Origin: Bacteroides sp.
GTDB lineage: Bacteria > Bacteroidota > Bacteroidia > Bacteroidales > Muribaculaceae
Assembly (NCBI GenBank): GCA_014802015.1
Contig: JAAVDB010000014.1
Location: 1-47,880 of the forward strand
Direction of reading: 5' to 3'
DNA: 47,880 bases
In this document: positions 25,949-34,990 of the stretch, piece by piece
Numbering within the stretch: position 1 is the first letter of the stretch
Layout: each line of letters opens with the position of its first letter
Translations under genes and position numbers: made by a program
The notes under the pieces: generated by a model
Databases searched by the model: none
The model's input: the letters and a program-made list of their open reading frames with translations, nothing else
Told to the model about the DNA's origin: nothing

Positions 25949-25959
25949 GCCGTCAACAA

Positions 25960-26067
25960 GTGTCCTTTTCAGGCACAATTAAACCCTGATAAAGAGATTG
26001 AAATACACTGTCCCATCATAATGAAATCTATAAACAGAATCAATATCTCTTTATAAGAGATACTCTC
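25960..26067 (+). repeat. Left 108-bp inverted repeat of the fimbrial switch region
   Basis: It aligns without gaps to the reverse complement of 26255-26362, 98 of 108 positions identical by my count. The longest identical blocks include AATCTATAAACAGAATCAAT and TTAAACCCTGATAAAGAG. The inner end contains TCTCTTTATAAGAGA, which is itself a small palindrome. Confidence 0.9.
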
Positions 26068-26206
26068 TAATCGTAATAAACTGATAATCACAGCACAAAG
26101 GCCTGTTTTTATTACCGATTGTTTAACCGTTTATCATAACAGTACAGTCACATTCCATCTCCCTCGGACAACAGTTATAGATTTTGTGCGTTTTTCTGAA
26201 AAAATT

Positions 26207-26224
26207 TTACCTAATATTAGGTAA
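26207..26224. promoter_or_regulatory. 18-bp perfect palindrome at the operon B promoter
   Basis: TTACCTAATATTAGGTAA is a perfect palindrome overlapping the expected upstream element of the rightward promoter (about 26217-26220). It is a likely operator for a dimeric regulator, activating or repressing. It lies inside the spacer, so it would move with the promoter on inversion. Confidence 0.7.
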
Positions 26225-26248
26225 TTAGACAAATTGTAACTACTTTTG
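26217..26248 (+). promoter_or_regulatory. Promoter inside the putative invertible segment, directed at operon B
   Basis: TACTTTTG at 26241-26248 matches the TAnnTTTG element exactly. The upstream element 20 bp before it (TTAG, 26217-26220) is weak and overlaps the palindrome. Transcription would start near 26253 and give a leader of about 180 nt that includes the whole right inverted repeat. The equivalent place next to the left repeat has no TAnnTTTG. Confidence 0.7.
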
Positions 26249-26254
26249 CACCGG

Positions 26255-26362
26255 GAAAGTATCTCTTATAAAGAGACATTGATTCTGTTTATAGATTACA
26301 TTATAATGCGACAGTGTATTTCAACCTCTTTATCAGGGTTTAACCGTGACTGAAATGGACAC
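26255..26362 (-). repeat. Right 108-bp inverted repeat of the fimbrial switch region
   Basis: Reverse-complement partner of 25960-26067, with ten mismatches and no indels. Similarity stops sharply at both ends, which argues for exchange or selection acting on this block. Confidence 0.9.
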
Positions 26363-26431
26363 ACGTTAAATAGTGGAAATCTAACTAAAGTTGCAATATA
26401 CCATATCAATATATTAATTATTACTTAATTA

Positions 26432-28495
26432 ATGAAAACACCCAAATCATTCATGGCCCTGTTCATGGCTGTAGCTATGACAGGATTCACATCTTGCTCG
26501 GATGACAATGTCATTGACCAAGGCTCATCGTCAGGCAATCCGACGATCTCCGTAGGCGATGGCTTCTACATGTCTCTCACTGTCAAGATGCCCACTCCGG
26601 GAGGATCGCGTTCATCCACTGTATCTCCCGGTCAGAGCAACGACGGCAACGAGGTCGGTTCGGAAGTTGAAAACTATGTAGGTAACGTGCTCATCGTTGT
26701 GGCTCGTCGCAGCGACAACGGTTTTATCGTGGCCGGACGTGCTACAGGCAACACCTATATAACTCCGATCCCCACCGAAAACAGCTACAAGACTGTTACC
26801 AAACTGCAGCGCACCAACCTCAACGACTATTACTCGGCCGATGATTTCGACCAGTATGTCAACATATTCGTGTTCTGCAACCCCACATCCGACCTCACCA
26901 ACTATATCTTAGGTACGGATGACACCGTAGGCCTCCAGCTCGGCAACACCGAATGGCTCAACTACACTTGCTCGGTACGCGAAGGTGGCAACGGCACCCC
27001 GGTCAACACCGGTATCTGGGGCAACAATTCATTCCTGATGAACAACGTGTCGATCGCCACACGTAAACTCCCCAAGACCATCGGTGAATGGGAAAGCTAC
27101 AAGACTGCCGCCACAGCCTTCGACTTCTCGGGCATCAACAATGCCGGTCAGGACACCGAGGTGGACAACTCTGCCACAAACGGCCGTGGCGCCGTCAAGG
27201 TGCAGCGCTCCGTGGCTCGTCTCGACTTCAAGGACGGTTCGCCCCTCAGTACACCCGCCAACACATACGACGTAGTCAAGAACAGGGATCAGAAGACAAT
27301 CGTTCAGGTTGAGCTCAACCGTATCCTCCTCGCCAACATGGCCAACTCGTTCTACTATCTCCCCCGCACCAGCGCTAACGGACAGCTCGCTAACGCTACC
27401 ATCTGCGGTAACGAGACCCGTACAAACTATGTCGTTGGTCCCTACGCCACCCGATTCAGCGGCAACATTGCCAGTGGATTCTCCAACTACTTCAACTATT
27501 CATTCTTTACAATCGACCCGACTGACAACAGCATCGATTACAACAATGACGCATGGGCCAACTACCTGATCAAGGATGTGCTCAAAGGCACAGGTGACCT
27601 CTACGAAGGCCCCGATGCCGAAGGCAATACTCACACACCCGGCGATTACAAGGTATGGCGCTATGTCACTGAAAACGTTATCCCCGGCGCACCTGTCAAT
27701 CAGCGCAACGGAATATCCACCGGCATAATCTTCAAGGGTCGCTTTGTGCCCACTCAGGAGTGTGCGAACGGCAACGACGAGCACATGAAGGACTTCTATG
27801 ACAAAGTCACCAACGGAGGCCTTACCGGCAACCCCAACACCGATCCCATCCTCTACTCGCTCAACGGCAGCCTCTACTACACATGGCCCAACGTTGTCGA
27901 GTCAGCCATCGCCAACTCTATCGACTACAATATCAAGGCTGACGGCACTATCGATGTGACCAACATCAACCGTTCCGAGCCCCTCTATGTAGCCGTCTAC
28001 GGCTCGGGTGGTATGGGCACCATCACCATCAGGGATAACGACGGTAAGGAATACTCCTACACCGACGAGCTCGCCGAGTCCACCGATTGCGCCGATTACA
28101 AATGGAACGAATGGCACAGGACCACGGCCACTCAGAATAACCCCACATTATTCAAGGCCATGCAGGAAGCCATCACCGGCAGCGGATTCACCATCTACCA
28201 GTCGAGCATCGACGAAGTTGACGGCCCCGGCTACTACTGCTACTACTTCTACTGGAACCGCCACAACGACAATAACCTCAGCGGCACAATGGGCGTGATG
28301 GAGTTTGCTACAGTGCGTAACAACGTCTACAAACTCGCTGTCACCAACATCAAGCAGCTCGGCCATCCCCGCGTGCCCGGCAACGACCCCGACTCTCCCA
28401 CTCCCAACACCCCCGACGAGACTGACGACATCTATCTGACCGTCACATGCAACGTCGTTCCCTGGGTTGTTCGCCTCAACAACATCGAGTTCTAA
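26432..28495 (+). CDS. Major fimbrillin, Mfa1/FimA family (operon B)
   Basis: A 687-residue lipoprotein precursor with lipobox GFTSC (Cys22). It has an N-terminal strand block (DGFYMSLTVKMPTPGG), a VLIVVARRSDNGFIVAGR segment and the conserved C-terminal block MEFATVRNNVYKLAVTNI. The final strand, VTCNVVPWVVRLNNIEF, is the presumed donor strand. Its counterpart in operon A is of similar length but diverged in sequence. It is the first gene of operon B and lies downstream of the only good promoter in the intergenic region. Confidence 0.88.
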   Translation: MKTPKSFMALFMAVAMTGFTSCSDDNVIDQGSSSGNPTISVGDGFYMSLTVKMPTPGGSRSSTVSPGQSNDGNEVGSEVENYVGNVLIVVARRSDNGFIVAGRATGNTYITPIPTENSYKTVTKLQRTNLNDYYSADDFDQYVNIFVFCNPTSDLTNYILGTDDTVGLQLGNTEWLNYTCSVREGGNGTPVNTGIWGNNSFLMNNVSIATRKLPKTIGEWESYKTAATAFDFSGINNAGQDTEVDNSATNGRGAVKVQRSVARLDFKDGSPLSTPANTYDVVKNRDQKTIVQVELNRILLANMANSFYYLPRTSANGQLANATICGNETRTNYVVGPYATRFSGNIASGFSNYFNYSFFTIDPTDNSIDYNNDAWANYLIKDVLKGTGDLYEGPDAEGNTHTPGDYKVWRYVTENVIPGAPVNQRNGISTGIIFKGRFVPTQECANGNDEHMKDFYDKVTNGGLTGNPNTDPILYSLNGSLYYTWPNVVESAIANSIDYNIKADGTIDVTNINRSEPLYVAVYGSGGMGTITIRDNDGKEYSYTDELAESTDCADYKWNEWHRTTATQNNPTLFKAMQEAITGSGFTIYQSSIDEVDGPGYYCYYFYWNRHNDNNLSGTMGVMEFATVRNNVYKLAVTNIKQLGHPRVPGNDPDSPTPNTPDETDDIYLTVTCNVVPWVVRLNNIEF

Positions 28496-28530
28496 TCATA
28501 CCGCTCGAATAGATACACATTATTATATAT

Positions 28531-28560
28531 AGGACGCCCGCCTCATCGGGCGGGTGTCCT
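28531..28560 (+). terminator. Hairpin after the major fimbrillin gene of operon B
   Basis: AGGACGCCCGCC (28531-28542) pairs with GGCGGGTGTCCT (28549-28560) over 12 bp with one G-T pair and a 6-base loop, 35 bp after the fimbrillin stop. GTATCCTTTG follows, not a classical T-run. It mirrors the hairpin in operon A. Confidence 0.7.
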
Positions 28561-28644
28561 GTATCCTTTGCCTCTCCCCTCCCTTATCACGTGTCGGTAG
28601 ATTCTCCGGCATGACTCAACACAAAAAAAATAAACTGAACCACA

Positions 28645-29676
28645 ATGGATTTTACAGTCATACGTAAGTTGTCAACCTGTCTCTGCGCCACCATGCTCGC
28701 AGGTGTGGCCGCGCTCTCTACGTCGTGCAACTCTGTCATATATGATGATGAGCCAATCTGCGAACAGGGACTCGCCATACGCTTTGTCTATGACTATAAT
28801 ATGGAGAATGCCAACGCGTTCCCCTCTCAGGTACATTGCCTGACAGTCTTCATCTACGACGCCGACGGACACTACGTCACCACCCTTACCGAGACCGACC
28901 GCTCGAAACTCTCCGACGAGAACTGGCGCATGAACATCGACCTGCCCGAAGGCTCATATCAGGTCGTAGCCTACGGCGGCATGGCATGTCCCGACGCATC
29001 CTTCTCGTTTGAGAACGCCACCGGCAATCTCACCGACCGCCGCGTCGAGCTTGATGCCGACCTGCTCACCTCGCCTGTGGGTCCCAACCTGCACCCGCTC
29101 TTCTACGGCGAGGCCGACGTCGTGTCAAGCGTTGGATACTTTGATAACGCATACGTCCCCGTCACCGTCTACATGATGAAGGACACCAACAACATCCGCA
29201 TTCTCCTCCACAACGCCGACGGCTCGCCCGTCTCATCCGACGACTTCACATTCCGTATCACGGACGACAATACTCTGTTCAATTACGACAACAATCTCCT
29301 CCCCGCCCCCGTAGTCACCTACTGGCCCTGGACCCAGGGTAATATCGGCGGCCTCTCATCCGATGATGACGTGATCGGCACAGTCCCCTCATTCGTCTAT
29401 GCCGAGCTATCCACCTCACGGCTTGTCATCTCCTCATCGGCACGACTCGTCATCGAACAGCAATCATCAGGACGCGTAGTCCTCTCAATCCCACTTGTCA
29501 AATACCTCTTGCTCTACAAGAGCGACAACTACGGCATGATGGGCAATCAGGAGTTCCTCGACCGCAAGAGCGAATGGGAACTGTCACTTTTCCTCGACTC
29601 AGTCGCAGGCGGATGGGGCACAGTCACTATATGGATCGATGACTGGAGCGTAAGAATTAACAATATCGAAGCATAA
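28645..29676 (+). CDS. Mfa2/FimB-family fimbrial anchor lipoprotein (operon B)
   Basis: A 343-residue lipoprotein (lipobox LSTSC, Cys28). It shows the Mfa2 signature opening EPICEQGLAIRFVYDYN, followed by LPEGSYQVVAYGG and the late block VPLVKYLLLYKSDNYGMMG typical of the family ('SIPLVKYLLL...QEFLDR'). Paralogous to the gene at 22575-23630. It should anchor and terminate the pilus at the outer membrane. Confidence 0.9.
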   Translation: MDFTVIRKLSTCLCATMLAGVAALSTSCNSVIYDDEPICEQGLAIRFVYDYNMENANAFPSQVHCLTVFIYDADGHYVTTLTETDRSKLSDENWRMNIDLPEGSYQVVAYGGMACPDASFSFENATGNLTDRRVELDADLLTSPVGPNLHPLFYGEADVVSSVGYFDNAYVPVTVYMMKDTNNIRILLHNADGSPVSSDDFTFRITDDNTLFNYDNNLLPAPVVTYWPWTQGNIGGLSSDDDVIGTVPSFVYAELSTSRLVISSSARLVIEQQSSGRVVLSIPLVKYLLLYKSDNYGMMGNQEFLDRKSEWELSLFLDSVAGGWGTVTIWIDDWSVRINNIEA

Positions 29677-29700
29677 CACAGGACACTTTTACATAACTTT

Positions 29701-30888
29701 ATGTTGATGCACAGGACATATCGCTCACTGATGATCATGGCTGCCGCAACGCTGCTCACGGCCATGACATCATGCGGAAGCGATTCTACCGTATGGCACG
29801 ATGATATAGCCGGTGAACAGCCGGACGTATATCTGACCCTTGACGTAGGGGTGATAGACAACACCTCCATGTCATCGCGTTCGCGTGCCGGATCATACTA
29901 CTTCGAGCTGCCCGAACGCAACAACGAGAAGCTCAATAGTCTTAAGATTTTCATTTTCAATCCCGACAACAATATAATCGAAGGCTACAGATACGTCAAT
30001 TTCGACGGCGACGGCTCACCGGTCGGATCAAACCTGACCTTCAAGCTCAAACCCGGTGACAAGCGCATCTATCTCATAGCCAACGATCAGGCCGTCAATC
30101 AGAACATCAGGAATATATACAGCAATCTGGGTAAAGGCGACGTATTCCCTGAGGATGCCCTCAACAGCGCCACCCTGTCGCGTGGCAGTCAGCGTCCCTT
30201 CTTCACCTCCGCTCAGAACATCCCGATGAACGAGTCATTCGACATCACACTCGAAACTCCGGCCGAGGACGAGTCGAGATACATCCACAAAACGCTCTTC
30301 ATCACACGCGTGGCGGTGAAATACACCTTCATCTTCGCTGACGATGTCCGGGCCGTGACCGTCGGACTCGACAACATGTCGACCGTACAGTATTTCATGC
30401 CCAACCGTGCCGTCTATAGCCCCGCCAAGTACGAGCCGGCCGAGACCATCGACGGCATCACGGGCCGCAACATCACCTCGTTCACAGCCTATCCGCAGGA
30501 CAAATCCGTCTTCGAACTCACCCTCACGGGCAAGACCCCCGTCGAGATCACCGAGGCTGACGGCACCAAGACCACTGCCTACGTCTACGACCCCGTATAT
30601 CTCATGGAGTCATCAGGCTCGACATTCCGCGTGCGGGTCAAGCTCGATGCCGGCGAGACAGATGCCGAGGGCAACAGCCTCGAAGGCAGCTGGTATGACT
30701 ACAGGCAGCTGCCCAACCTCCCCCTGCTCCCGCGCAACACTCACGTCCTGGTGAGGATGAGTGCCACCTACGGCCTTACATGCACAGTGGATGTCGTCCC
30801 CTACCGTGGATGCTTGCTTGAACCTTACTTCGGTCTCAATCGTGACGAGGAGGGCAACTTGATCCCTCCCACCACCAATAAACTTTAA
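29701..30888 (+). CDS. Fimbrial accessory lipoprotein (operon B, third gene)
   Basis: A 395-residue lipoprotein (lipobox AMTSC, Cys25). A fimbrillin-like N-terminal domain (KLNSLKIFIFNPDNNIIEGY, then DKRIYLIANDQA) is followed by a C-terminal beta domain with the conserved Arg-Asn-Thr-His block (LLPRNTHVLVRMSATYGL) and a final strand CTVDVVPYRGCLLEPYFGL. This corresponds to Mfa3/Mfa4-type minor subunits in position. The next gene starts 9 bp downstream. Confidence 0.75.
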   Translation: MLMHRTYRSLMIMAAATLLTAMTSCGSDSTVWHDDIAGEQPDVYLTLDVGVIDNTSMSSRSRAGSYYFELPERNNEKLNSLKIFIFNPDNNIIEGYRYVNFDGDGSPVGSNLTFKLKPGDKRIYLIANDQAVNQNIRNIYSNLGKGDVFPEDALNSATLSRGSQRPFFTSAQNIPMNESFDITLETPAEDESRYIHKTLFITRVAVKYTFIFADDVRAVTVGLDNMSTVQYFMPNRAVYSPAKYEPAETIDGITGRNITSFTAYPQDKSVFELTLTGKTPVEITEADGTKTTAYVYDPVYLMESSGSTFRVRVKLDAGETDAEGNSLEGSWYDYRQLPNLPLLPRNTHVLVRMSATYGLTCTVDVVPYRGCLLEPYFGLNRDEEGNLIPPTTNKL

Positions 30889-30897
30889 CACAGTCTT

Positions 30898-33800
30898 ATG
30901 ATGTCAGATTTCAGACGATATATACATCTTTTTTCCGTTCTGTTCGCAGCCTGCATCCTTCAGGGATGTGTTGATGACACGTTTGCAGGCTACGGTGCCG
31001 ACCTCGGCGACGGTCAGGCCGACATTCAGGCCACCGTCGAGTTCGAGAATCTCACCCCTGCTCTCCAGAGCCGTACTGCCGGCGACATCATCGGCCCCGT
31101 ATCCAATCTCCAGATTGTCATATACAAAGTCAACGGCGAAGTCACCGAATTTTACGACCGCATCGTATGTAACGATCTGGAGGATTATCGGCTCACCACC
31201 CAAGGCAACTCGGCCGAGCCGACCGACAAGGAGGTCAGCAATACCGGCAAGACCAACGGTAACTTTTCATCAACCGGTGAGAAGACTGACCACGCCTCTT
31301 TTTCGCTCAAAGACCTTCCTTACGGACGCTATAAGATTTACGCTGTGGCCAACGTGCCCGGACTCACCGACGATGACTGCGCCACTGAGGAGCAATTGAA
31401 GTCAATGCGCTTTGACTGGCGCTCGGATATAGCGGAAAATGATGAGATGTTCGGCTACTTCACCCCGGCCGACAACCAGTCCTCGACAGGTTTTGACGCT
31501 CCTGTCATCGCCATCAACAGCAAGTCAGTACCCATCCATGCCTGGATCAAACGTCTCGTATCGAAAGTGACCGTAGCGTTTGACCCCTCCGAACTCATGG
31601 AGAACATCACCGTCTACATCAAGGATGTGACTATCCACGACATCCCCGCCAGCTGTTATCTCGGCAAGAATAATACCGCCGACCCCGAGCTTGAAGTCAA
31701 CCCCGTGGAGATTATTCCCGACGGCGAGACCATCGACTACTCCAACGGCTCGGACGACTACAACGACTGGCAGATAAAACTCCAGAAGGCATCAGGTACG
31801 AAAGGCTCATCCGCTCACAGCAATAACGACCCGAGGTCCCTCTTCTTCTTCGAGAATATGCAGGGTGACTACGAGGGTCAGAAGGACTATTACAAGGTGC
31901 AGATACCCGAGGAGACCGGCACTTCCATCGATGAGCCGGACGAGCTTGGCACCAACGACTACAAGGACCGCATCAAGTACGGCACATACATCGAGGTCAA
32001 TGGATATTACGTGTCCAAGAATACCAAAAAGATGAGCTCCGGCAAGATCATATACCGGTTCATGCTCGGAAAAAACATAACATACAACTATGATGCGCAG
32101 CGCAACTATCATTACAAACTGACGCTGAAATTCCGCGGATTTGCCAACGAGACCGACTGGCACATCTCATACAATGAGCCTACGCCGAGCCTCTATACCC
32201 CTGATCAGTATTACATATCATACCTCTACGGTCAGGAATCTGGCTTCCCCGTCCGCATAATCACAGGTGATGCCGCCAACACAGCTCGCTACACCCTCAA
32301 GTCCGAGATTATCGAGAACCCATGGTGGGCATACGATGAGGATTCCAACGGATTCCCTCCCATTACCGTAGGCGCGGCCAGCGATATTAACGGCTTTGCG
32401 TGGATGAAGAGCGCAGTTGAGTACGATGTCACAGGTGGAGTGCTGTCAACACCTTATTATGTCGGAGAGAAAAGAAATTTCGCCGGCTTCCTGTCGCTGC
32501 GCAAGCCTGAGATGTCCAACGGAAAATATAGTGACATCGAGTTTCCCGATCTTAAAGAGACTGATCCGACGTACGCAGCACAGCAATACGGCCCCGCTCA
32601 CAACAACGCATTGATAGATTACTATAACTCTCATAATGTAGCTCATGCGGCTTACAGACTTGAGCAGGGTACGTATAACGTAGGATTATATGACCCCTCG
32701 TCCAATCAATATGAGGTGGGAACCGCCTCTGACGGTCAGTACACCGTGACCCGTGATCCGGATGAATCCGTCACACTGAGCATCCCCATGTACACTCGCC
32801 CCAAGAAAATGGTGGCGGCATCCGACTTTACAGGCAACAACCCTTACTCTTCTTACATGCGTCGTGCCATCGTCCGGTTTACGCTCTGGGATCAGGATGG
32901 CACGCAGGTCAAATTCAAAGATCTTGCTGACAATGAAAAGGACGTTGACCATCGCGACGTGCCCATCTATCAGGTGAGACGTGTCGAGAATCCCAAGGCT
33001 ATCTACAGAGCGTGGAACAAAACCGACCGGTTTGATGTGACTCTCATGCATCTCAGGAATACCAATACAGCGGTTGCGACAGAGTTTACGCCATTCCAAT
33101 CCGAAGGCCCATGGCGTGCATCGATTCTTGCACAGACTGATGATAAATTCATCCGTCTTATCGGCCCTGACGGTACAGTAGTCGAAGAGAAGGGTAAATA
33201 CATCACAGGTTCTACCGGCTCGGAAAATATATCTTTCGCCTACGAGCCTATCGGACAGTGTGCCAACGCCAACTCCACACGCTGTGGCATCATCCTCGTG
33301 GAGTATCACGACTATACATGCAATCACATGATATACGTGCGTCAGGGCTATGATGCACCCGTGACTCTTGCCGGCACTGACTGGAGCTGTTATCAGGTAT
33401 ACTCGACAGCCGGCGAATTTACGACCAAGACTCTGTCAGATGTCAATGTCGTCGTCACACGCAGTCCCCTCTCGATCGGATCTCTTCTCAAACGCTGTCA
33501 ATACAACTATTCTATCCGCGAGGATGGCAATCCCGGCTGGCTTAAGTCTGTAAGCTCACTCTCGGTCACATCCGTAAGCGGTAACGTTGCCACGAACAGT
33601 ATAGCCAGCTGGGCAAGCATACAAGCCTACGGTTGGCGTAATTATGGCGGAACCGAGACAAGATATAATATAGGTTGGGCAGATACATGGACTACGGTCG
33701 ACTATCAGGCCGGTAAGCGACTCACTGTCCCGACAAGTCAGCAGTACGAGAATCTCCGTGACATGTGTGATTTCGGTTTCGGTATCGCCTATGCCGATGG

Positions 33801-34332
33801 AGCCACAGGCACAGCAATATCCGTTGATGATGCCTACGGATATTCTGACCCCGACAACACCGGCGTGACCGGCCCGATGGGCATCAGAGCATGCATCGCC
33901 TACGACAGTTCCGACGGTAAAAACGTTCTGTTCCCGATAGGCCGGTTAGGAATGGGCAGACGTACTGCCGGCAGTGCAGGCCATGTCGGCGGAGGAGGTG
34001 GTATAAGTGTGCCTGCGGTTGGCTCCGGCACCTTGTCGTACGGTGGCGTCTCATCCGTACTGTTTGCCGCCACTACCACCTATCGCCCCATTGTGTACAA
34101 TCATTATCGCACTCCCGGCGCTCTTTATTGGATCAAACAGCCGGTATTTGCAGTGAAAGATGACGGCACCCCTGACGAGCTGAAATCATACGCCACGTGG
34201 GACATCAACTATTTTACTCTTACGTTCAACAAATACGCCTACAACTCGATAGCCAAATTCAGGAAAGAAGACGCCGACGCTAACGCAACGACAGTATCAG
34301 ATGCCGTCCCCATAAAGCTTGTATATAAATAA
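30898..34332 (+). CDS. Fimbrial tip-like lipoprotein (DUF4906/FISUMP-like) of operon B
   Basis: A 1144-residue lipoprotein (lipobox LQGC, Cys24). The N-terminal fimbrillin-like region (LKDLPYGRYKIYAVANVPGL, KRLVSKVTVAFDPSEL) is followed by a DUF4906-like middle (VPIYQVRRVENPKAIYRAWN, then IILVEYHDYTCNHMIYVRQG). The C terminus resembles FISUMP domains (LTVPTSQQYENLRDMCDFGF, GIRACIAYDSSDG). Such large last-gene proteins of type V pilus operons usually act as tip adhesins or assembly tips. It ends at a strong terminator at 34365. Its counterpart in operon A is interrupted by the capsid element. Confidence 0.78.
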   Translation: MMSDFRRYIHLFSVLFAACILQGCVDDTFAGYGADLGDGQADIQATVEFENLTPALQSRTAGDIIGPVSNLQIVIYKVNGEVTEFYDRIVCNDLEDYRLTTQGNSAEPTDKEVSNTGKTNGNFSSTGEKTDHASFSLKDLPYGRYKIYAVANVPGLTDDDCATEEQLKSMRFDWRSDIAENDEMFGYFTPADNQSSTGFDAPVIAINSKSVPIHAWIKRLVSKVTVAFDPSELMENITVYIKDVTIHDIPASCYLGKNNTADPELEVNPVEIIPDGETIDYSNGSDDYNDWQIKLQKASGTKGSSAHSNNDPRSLFFFENMQGDYEGQKDYYKVQIPEETGTSIDEPDELGTNDYKDRIKYGTYIEVNGYYVSKNTKKMSSGKIIYRFMLGKNITYNYDAQRNYHYKLTLKFRGFANETDWHISYNEPTPSLYTPDQYYISYLYGQESGFPVRIITGDAANTARYTLKSEIIENPWWAYDEDSNGFPPITVGAASDINGFAWMKSAVEYDVTGGVLSTPYYVGEKRNFAGFLSLRKPEMSNGKYSDIEFPDLKETDPTYAAQQYGPAHNNALIDYYNSHNVAHAAYRLEQGTYNVGLYDPSSNQYEVGTASDGQYTVTRDPDESVTLSIPMYTRPKKMVAASDFTGNNPYSSYMRRAIVRFTLWDQDGTQVKFKDLADNEKDVDHRDVPIYQVRRVENPKAIYRAWNKTDRFDVTLMHLRNTNTAVATEFTPFQSEGPWRASILAQTDDKFIRLIGPDGTVVEEKGKYITGSTGSENISFAYEPIGQCANANSTRCGIILVEYHDYTCNHMIYVRQGYDAPVTLAGTDWSCYQVYSTAGEFTTKTLSDVNVVVTRSPLSIGSLLKRCQYNYSIREDGNPGWLKSVSSLSVTSVSGNVATNSIASWASIQAYGWRNYGGTETRYNIGWADTWTTVDYQAGKRLTVPTSQQYENLRDMCDFGFGIAYADGATGTAISVDDAYGYSDPDNTGVTGPMGIRACIAYDSSDGKNVLFPIGRLGMGRRTAGSAGHVGGGGGISVPAVGSGTLSYGGVSSVLFAATTTYRPIVYNHYRTPGALYWIKQPVFAVKDDGTPDELKSYATWDINYFTLTFNKYAYNSIAKFRKEDADANATTVSDAVPIKLVYK

Positions 34333-34364
34333 TAAGTTACCTTAATAAATTGTTTTGAAGCAGA

Positions 34365-34398
34365 AGAGGCAGACAACGGAAATCCGTTGTCTGCCTCT
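34365..34398. terminator. Terminator closing fimbrial operon B
   Basis: AGAGGCAGACAACGGA and TCCGTTGTCTGCCTCT form a perfect 16-bp stem with a minimal loop, followed by TTCAATT. It lies between convergent genes, so it may work in both directions. Confidence 0.85.
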
Positions 34399-34438
34399 TT
34401 CAATTAGTGTATAGTCTTTGCCCCTTGAAGAGCAATAC

Positions 34439-34987
34439 CTACTCAGTTACCGGCCCGAATTCGTCGCGAAGAGCCAGGTACCGTTGTAATGTGGCCTGAG
34501 ATATCCGCGCCATTGAGGCCTCTACCCTATCCGGCGACTTACGCTTCATGTCTCCACCCTTGGAGTAAAACTTATCGGCATAACACACCAGTCGCTCCAA
34601 CACCGTCCGGGGCATATAGTCACCCGGAGGCAAAGGCAATCCCTGTGACACTATATCCTCGCGGGTGATTCCCGCACCGGTGTGACGCTCCGCCACACGG
34701 GCATACTCCTCAGGCATCCCGTGATCGCGCAGCAATTTACCACCCAGCACGCCGTGCATTATGTAAGGTTCACTCCCCTCACATCCTATGTCACGCGCAT
34801 CCGTCAGGCAGATACCTATGTCATGGAGCATCGCGGCCTCATATATCATCTCACGCTCCACATCCGTACCGCAACGGTCGGCTATCTCAAGCGCAAGCCG
34901 CGCCACCGATTCACAATGGCGCATATAGATTACCCGCCGGAGACTCCCCGGCGGGTAATACTTATCGATTATTTCCTGAAATGTCAA
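34439..34987 (-). CDS. HD-domain hydrolase
   Basis: A 182-residue soluble protein with an HDIG-type metal-binding motif (AAMLHDIGICLTD), an upstream His (YMRHCESVARLALEIA) and a downstream conserved His (VAERHTGAGI). This is a phosphohydrolase fold acting on nucleotides or similar phosphoesters; the substrate is not known. It starts 3 bp after the ilvE stop, so it is probably co-transcribed. Confidence 0.85.
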   Translation of the reverse strand: MTFQEIIDKYYPPGSLRRVIYMRHCESVARLALEIADRCGTDVEREMIYEAAMLHDIGICLTDARDIGCEGSEPYIMHGVLGGKLLRDHGMPEEYARVAERHTGAGITREDIVSQGLPLPPGDYMPRTVLERLVCYADKFYSKGGDMKRKSPDRVEASMARISQATLQRYLALRDEFGPVTE

Positions 34988-34990
34988 GGC

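Larger units (their letters stand above)
25879..26431. other. 553-bp divergent intergenic region of the two fimbrial operons
   Basis: No gene is present. It contains two 11-bp direct repeats near operon A, two 108-bp inverted repeats (25960-26067 and 26255-26362), a 187-bp spacer, one rightward promoter and an 18-bp palindrome. Outside the inverted repeats the two leaders (about 80 and 70 bp) show no resemblance to each other. Confidence 0.85.

Noticed and set aside
25879-25959. A fixed promoter for operon A next to its start
   Set aside because: No TAnnTTTG with an upstream TTTG was found on the minus strand between 25879 and 26067, although a weak or non-consensus promoter cannot be excluded by eye.
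26383-26390. A second rightward promoter (TAAAGTTG) in the operon B leader
   Set aside because: One mismatch in the key element and no upstream TTTG at 19-21 bp; much weaker than the element at 26241.
32686-33327. A 213-codon minus-strand frame within the operon B tip-like gene
   Set aside because: Antisense to the 1144-residue lipoprotein gene; no promoter, start site or recognisable domain.
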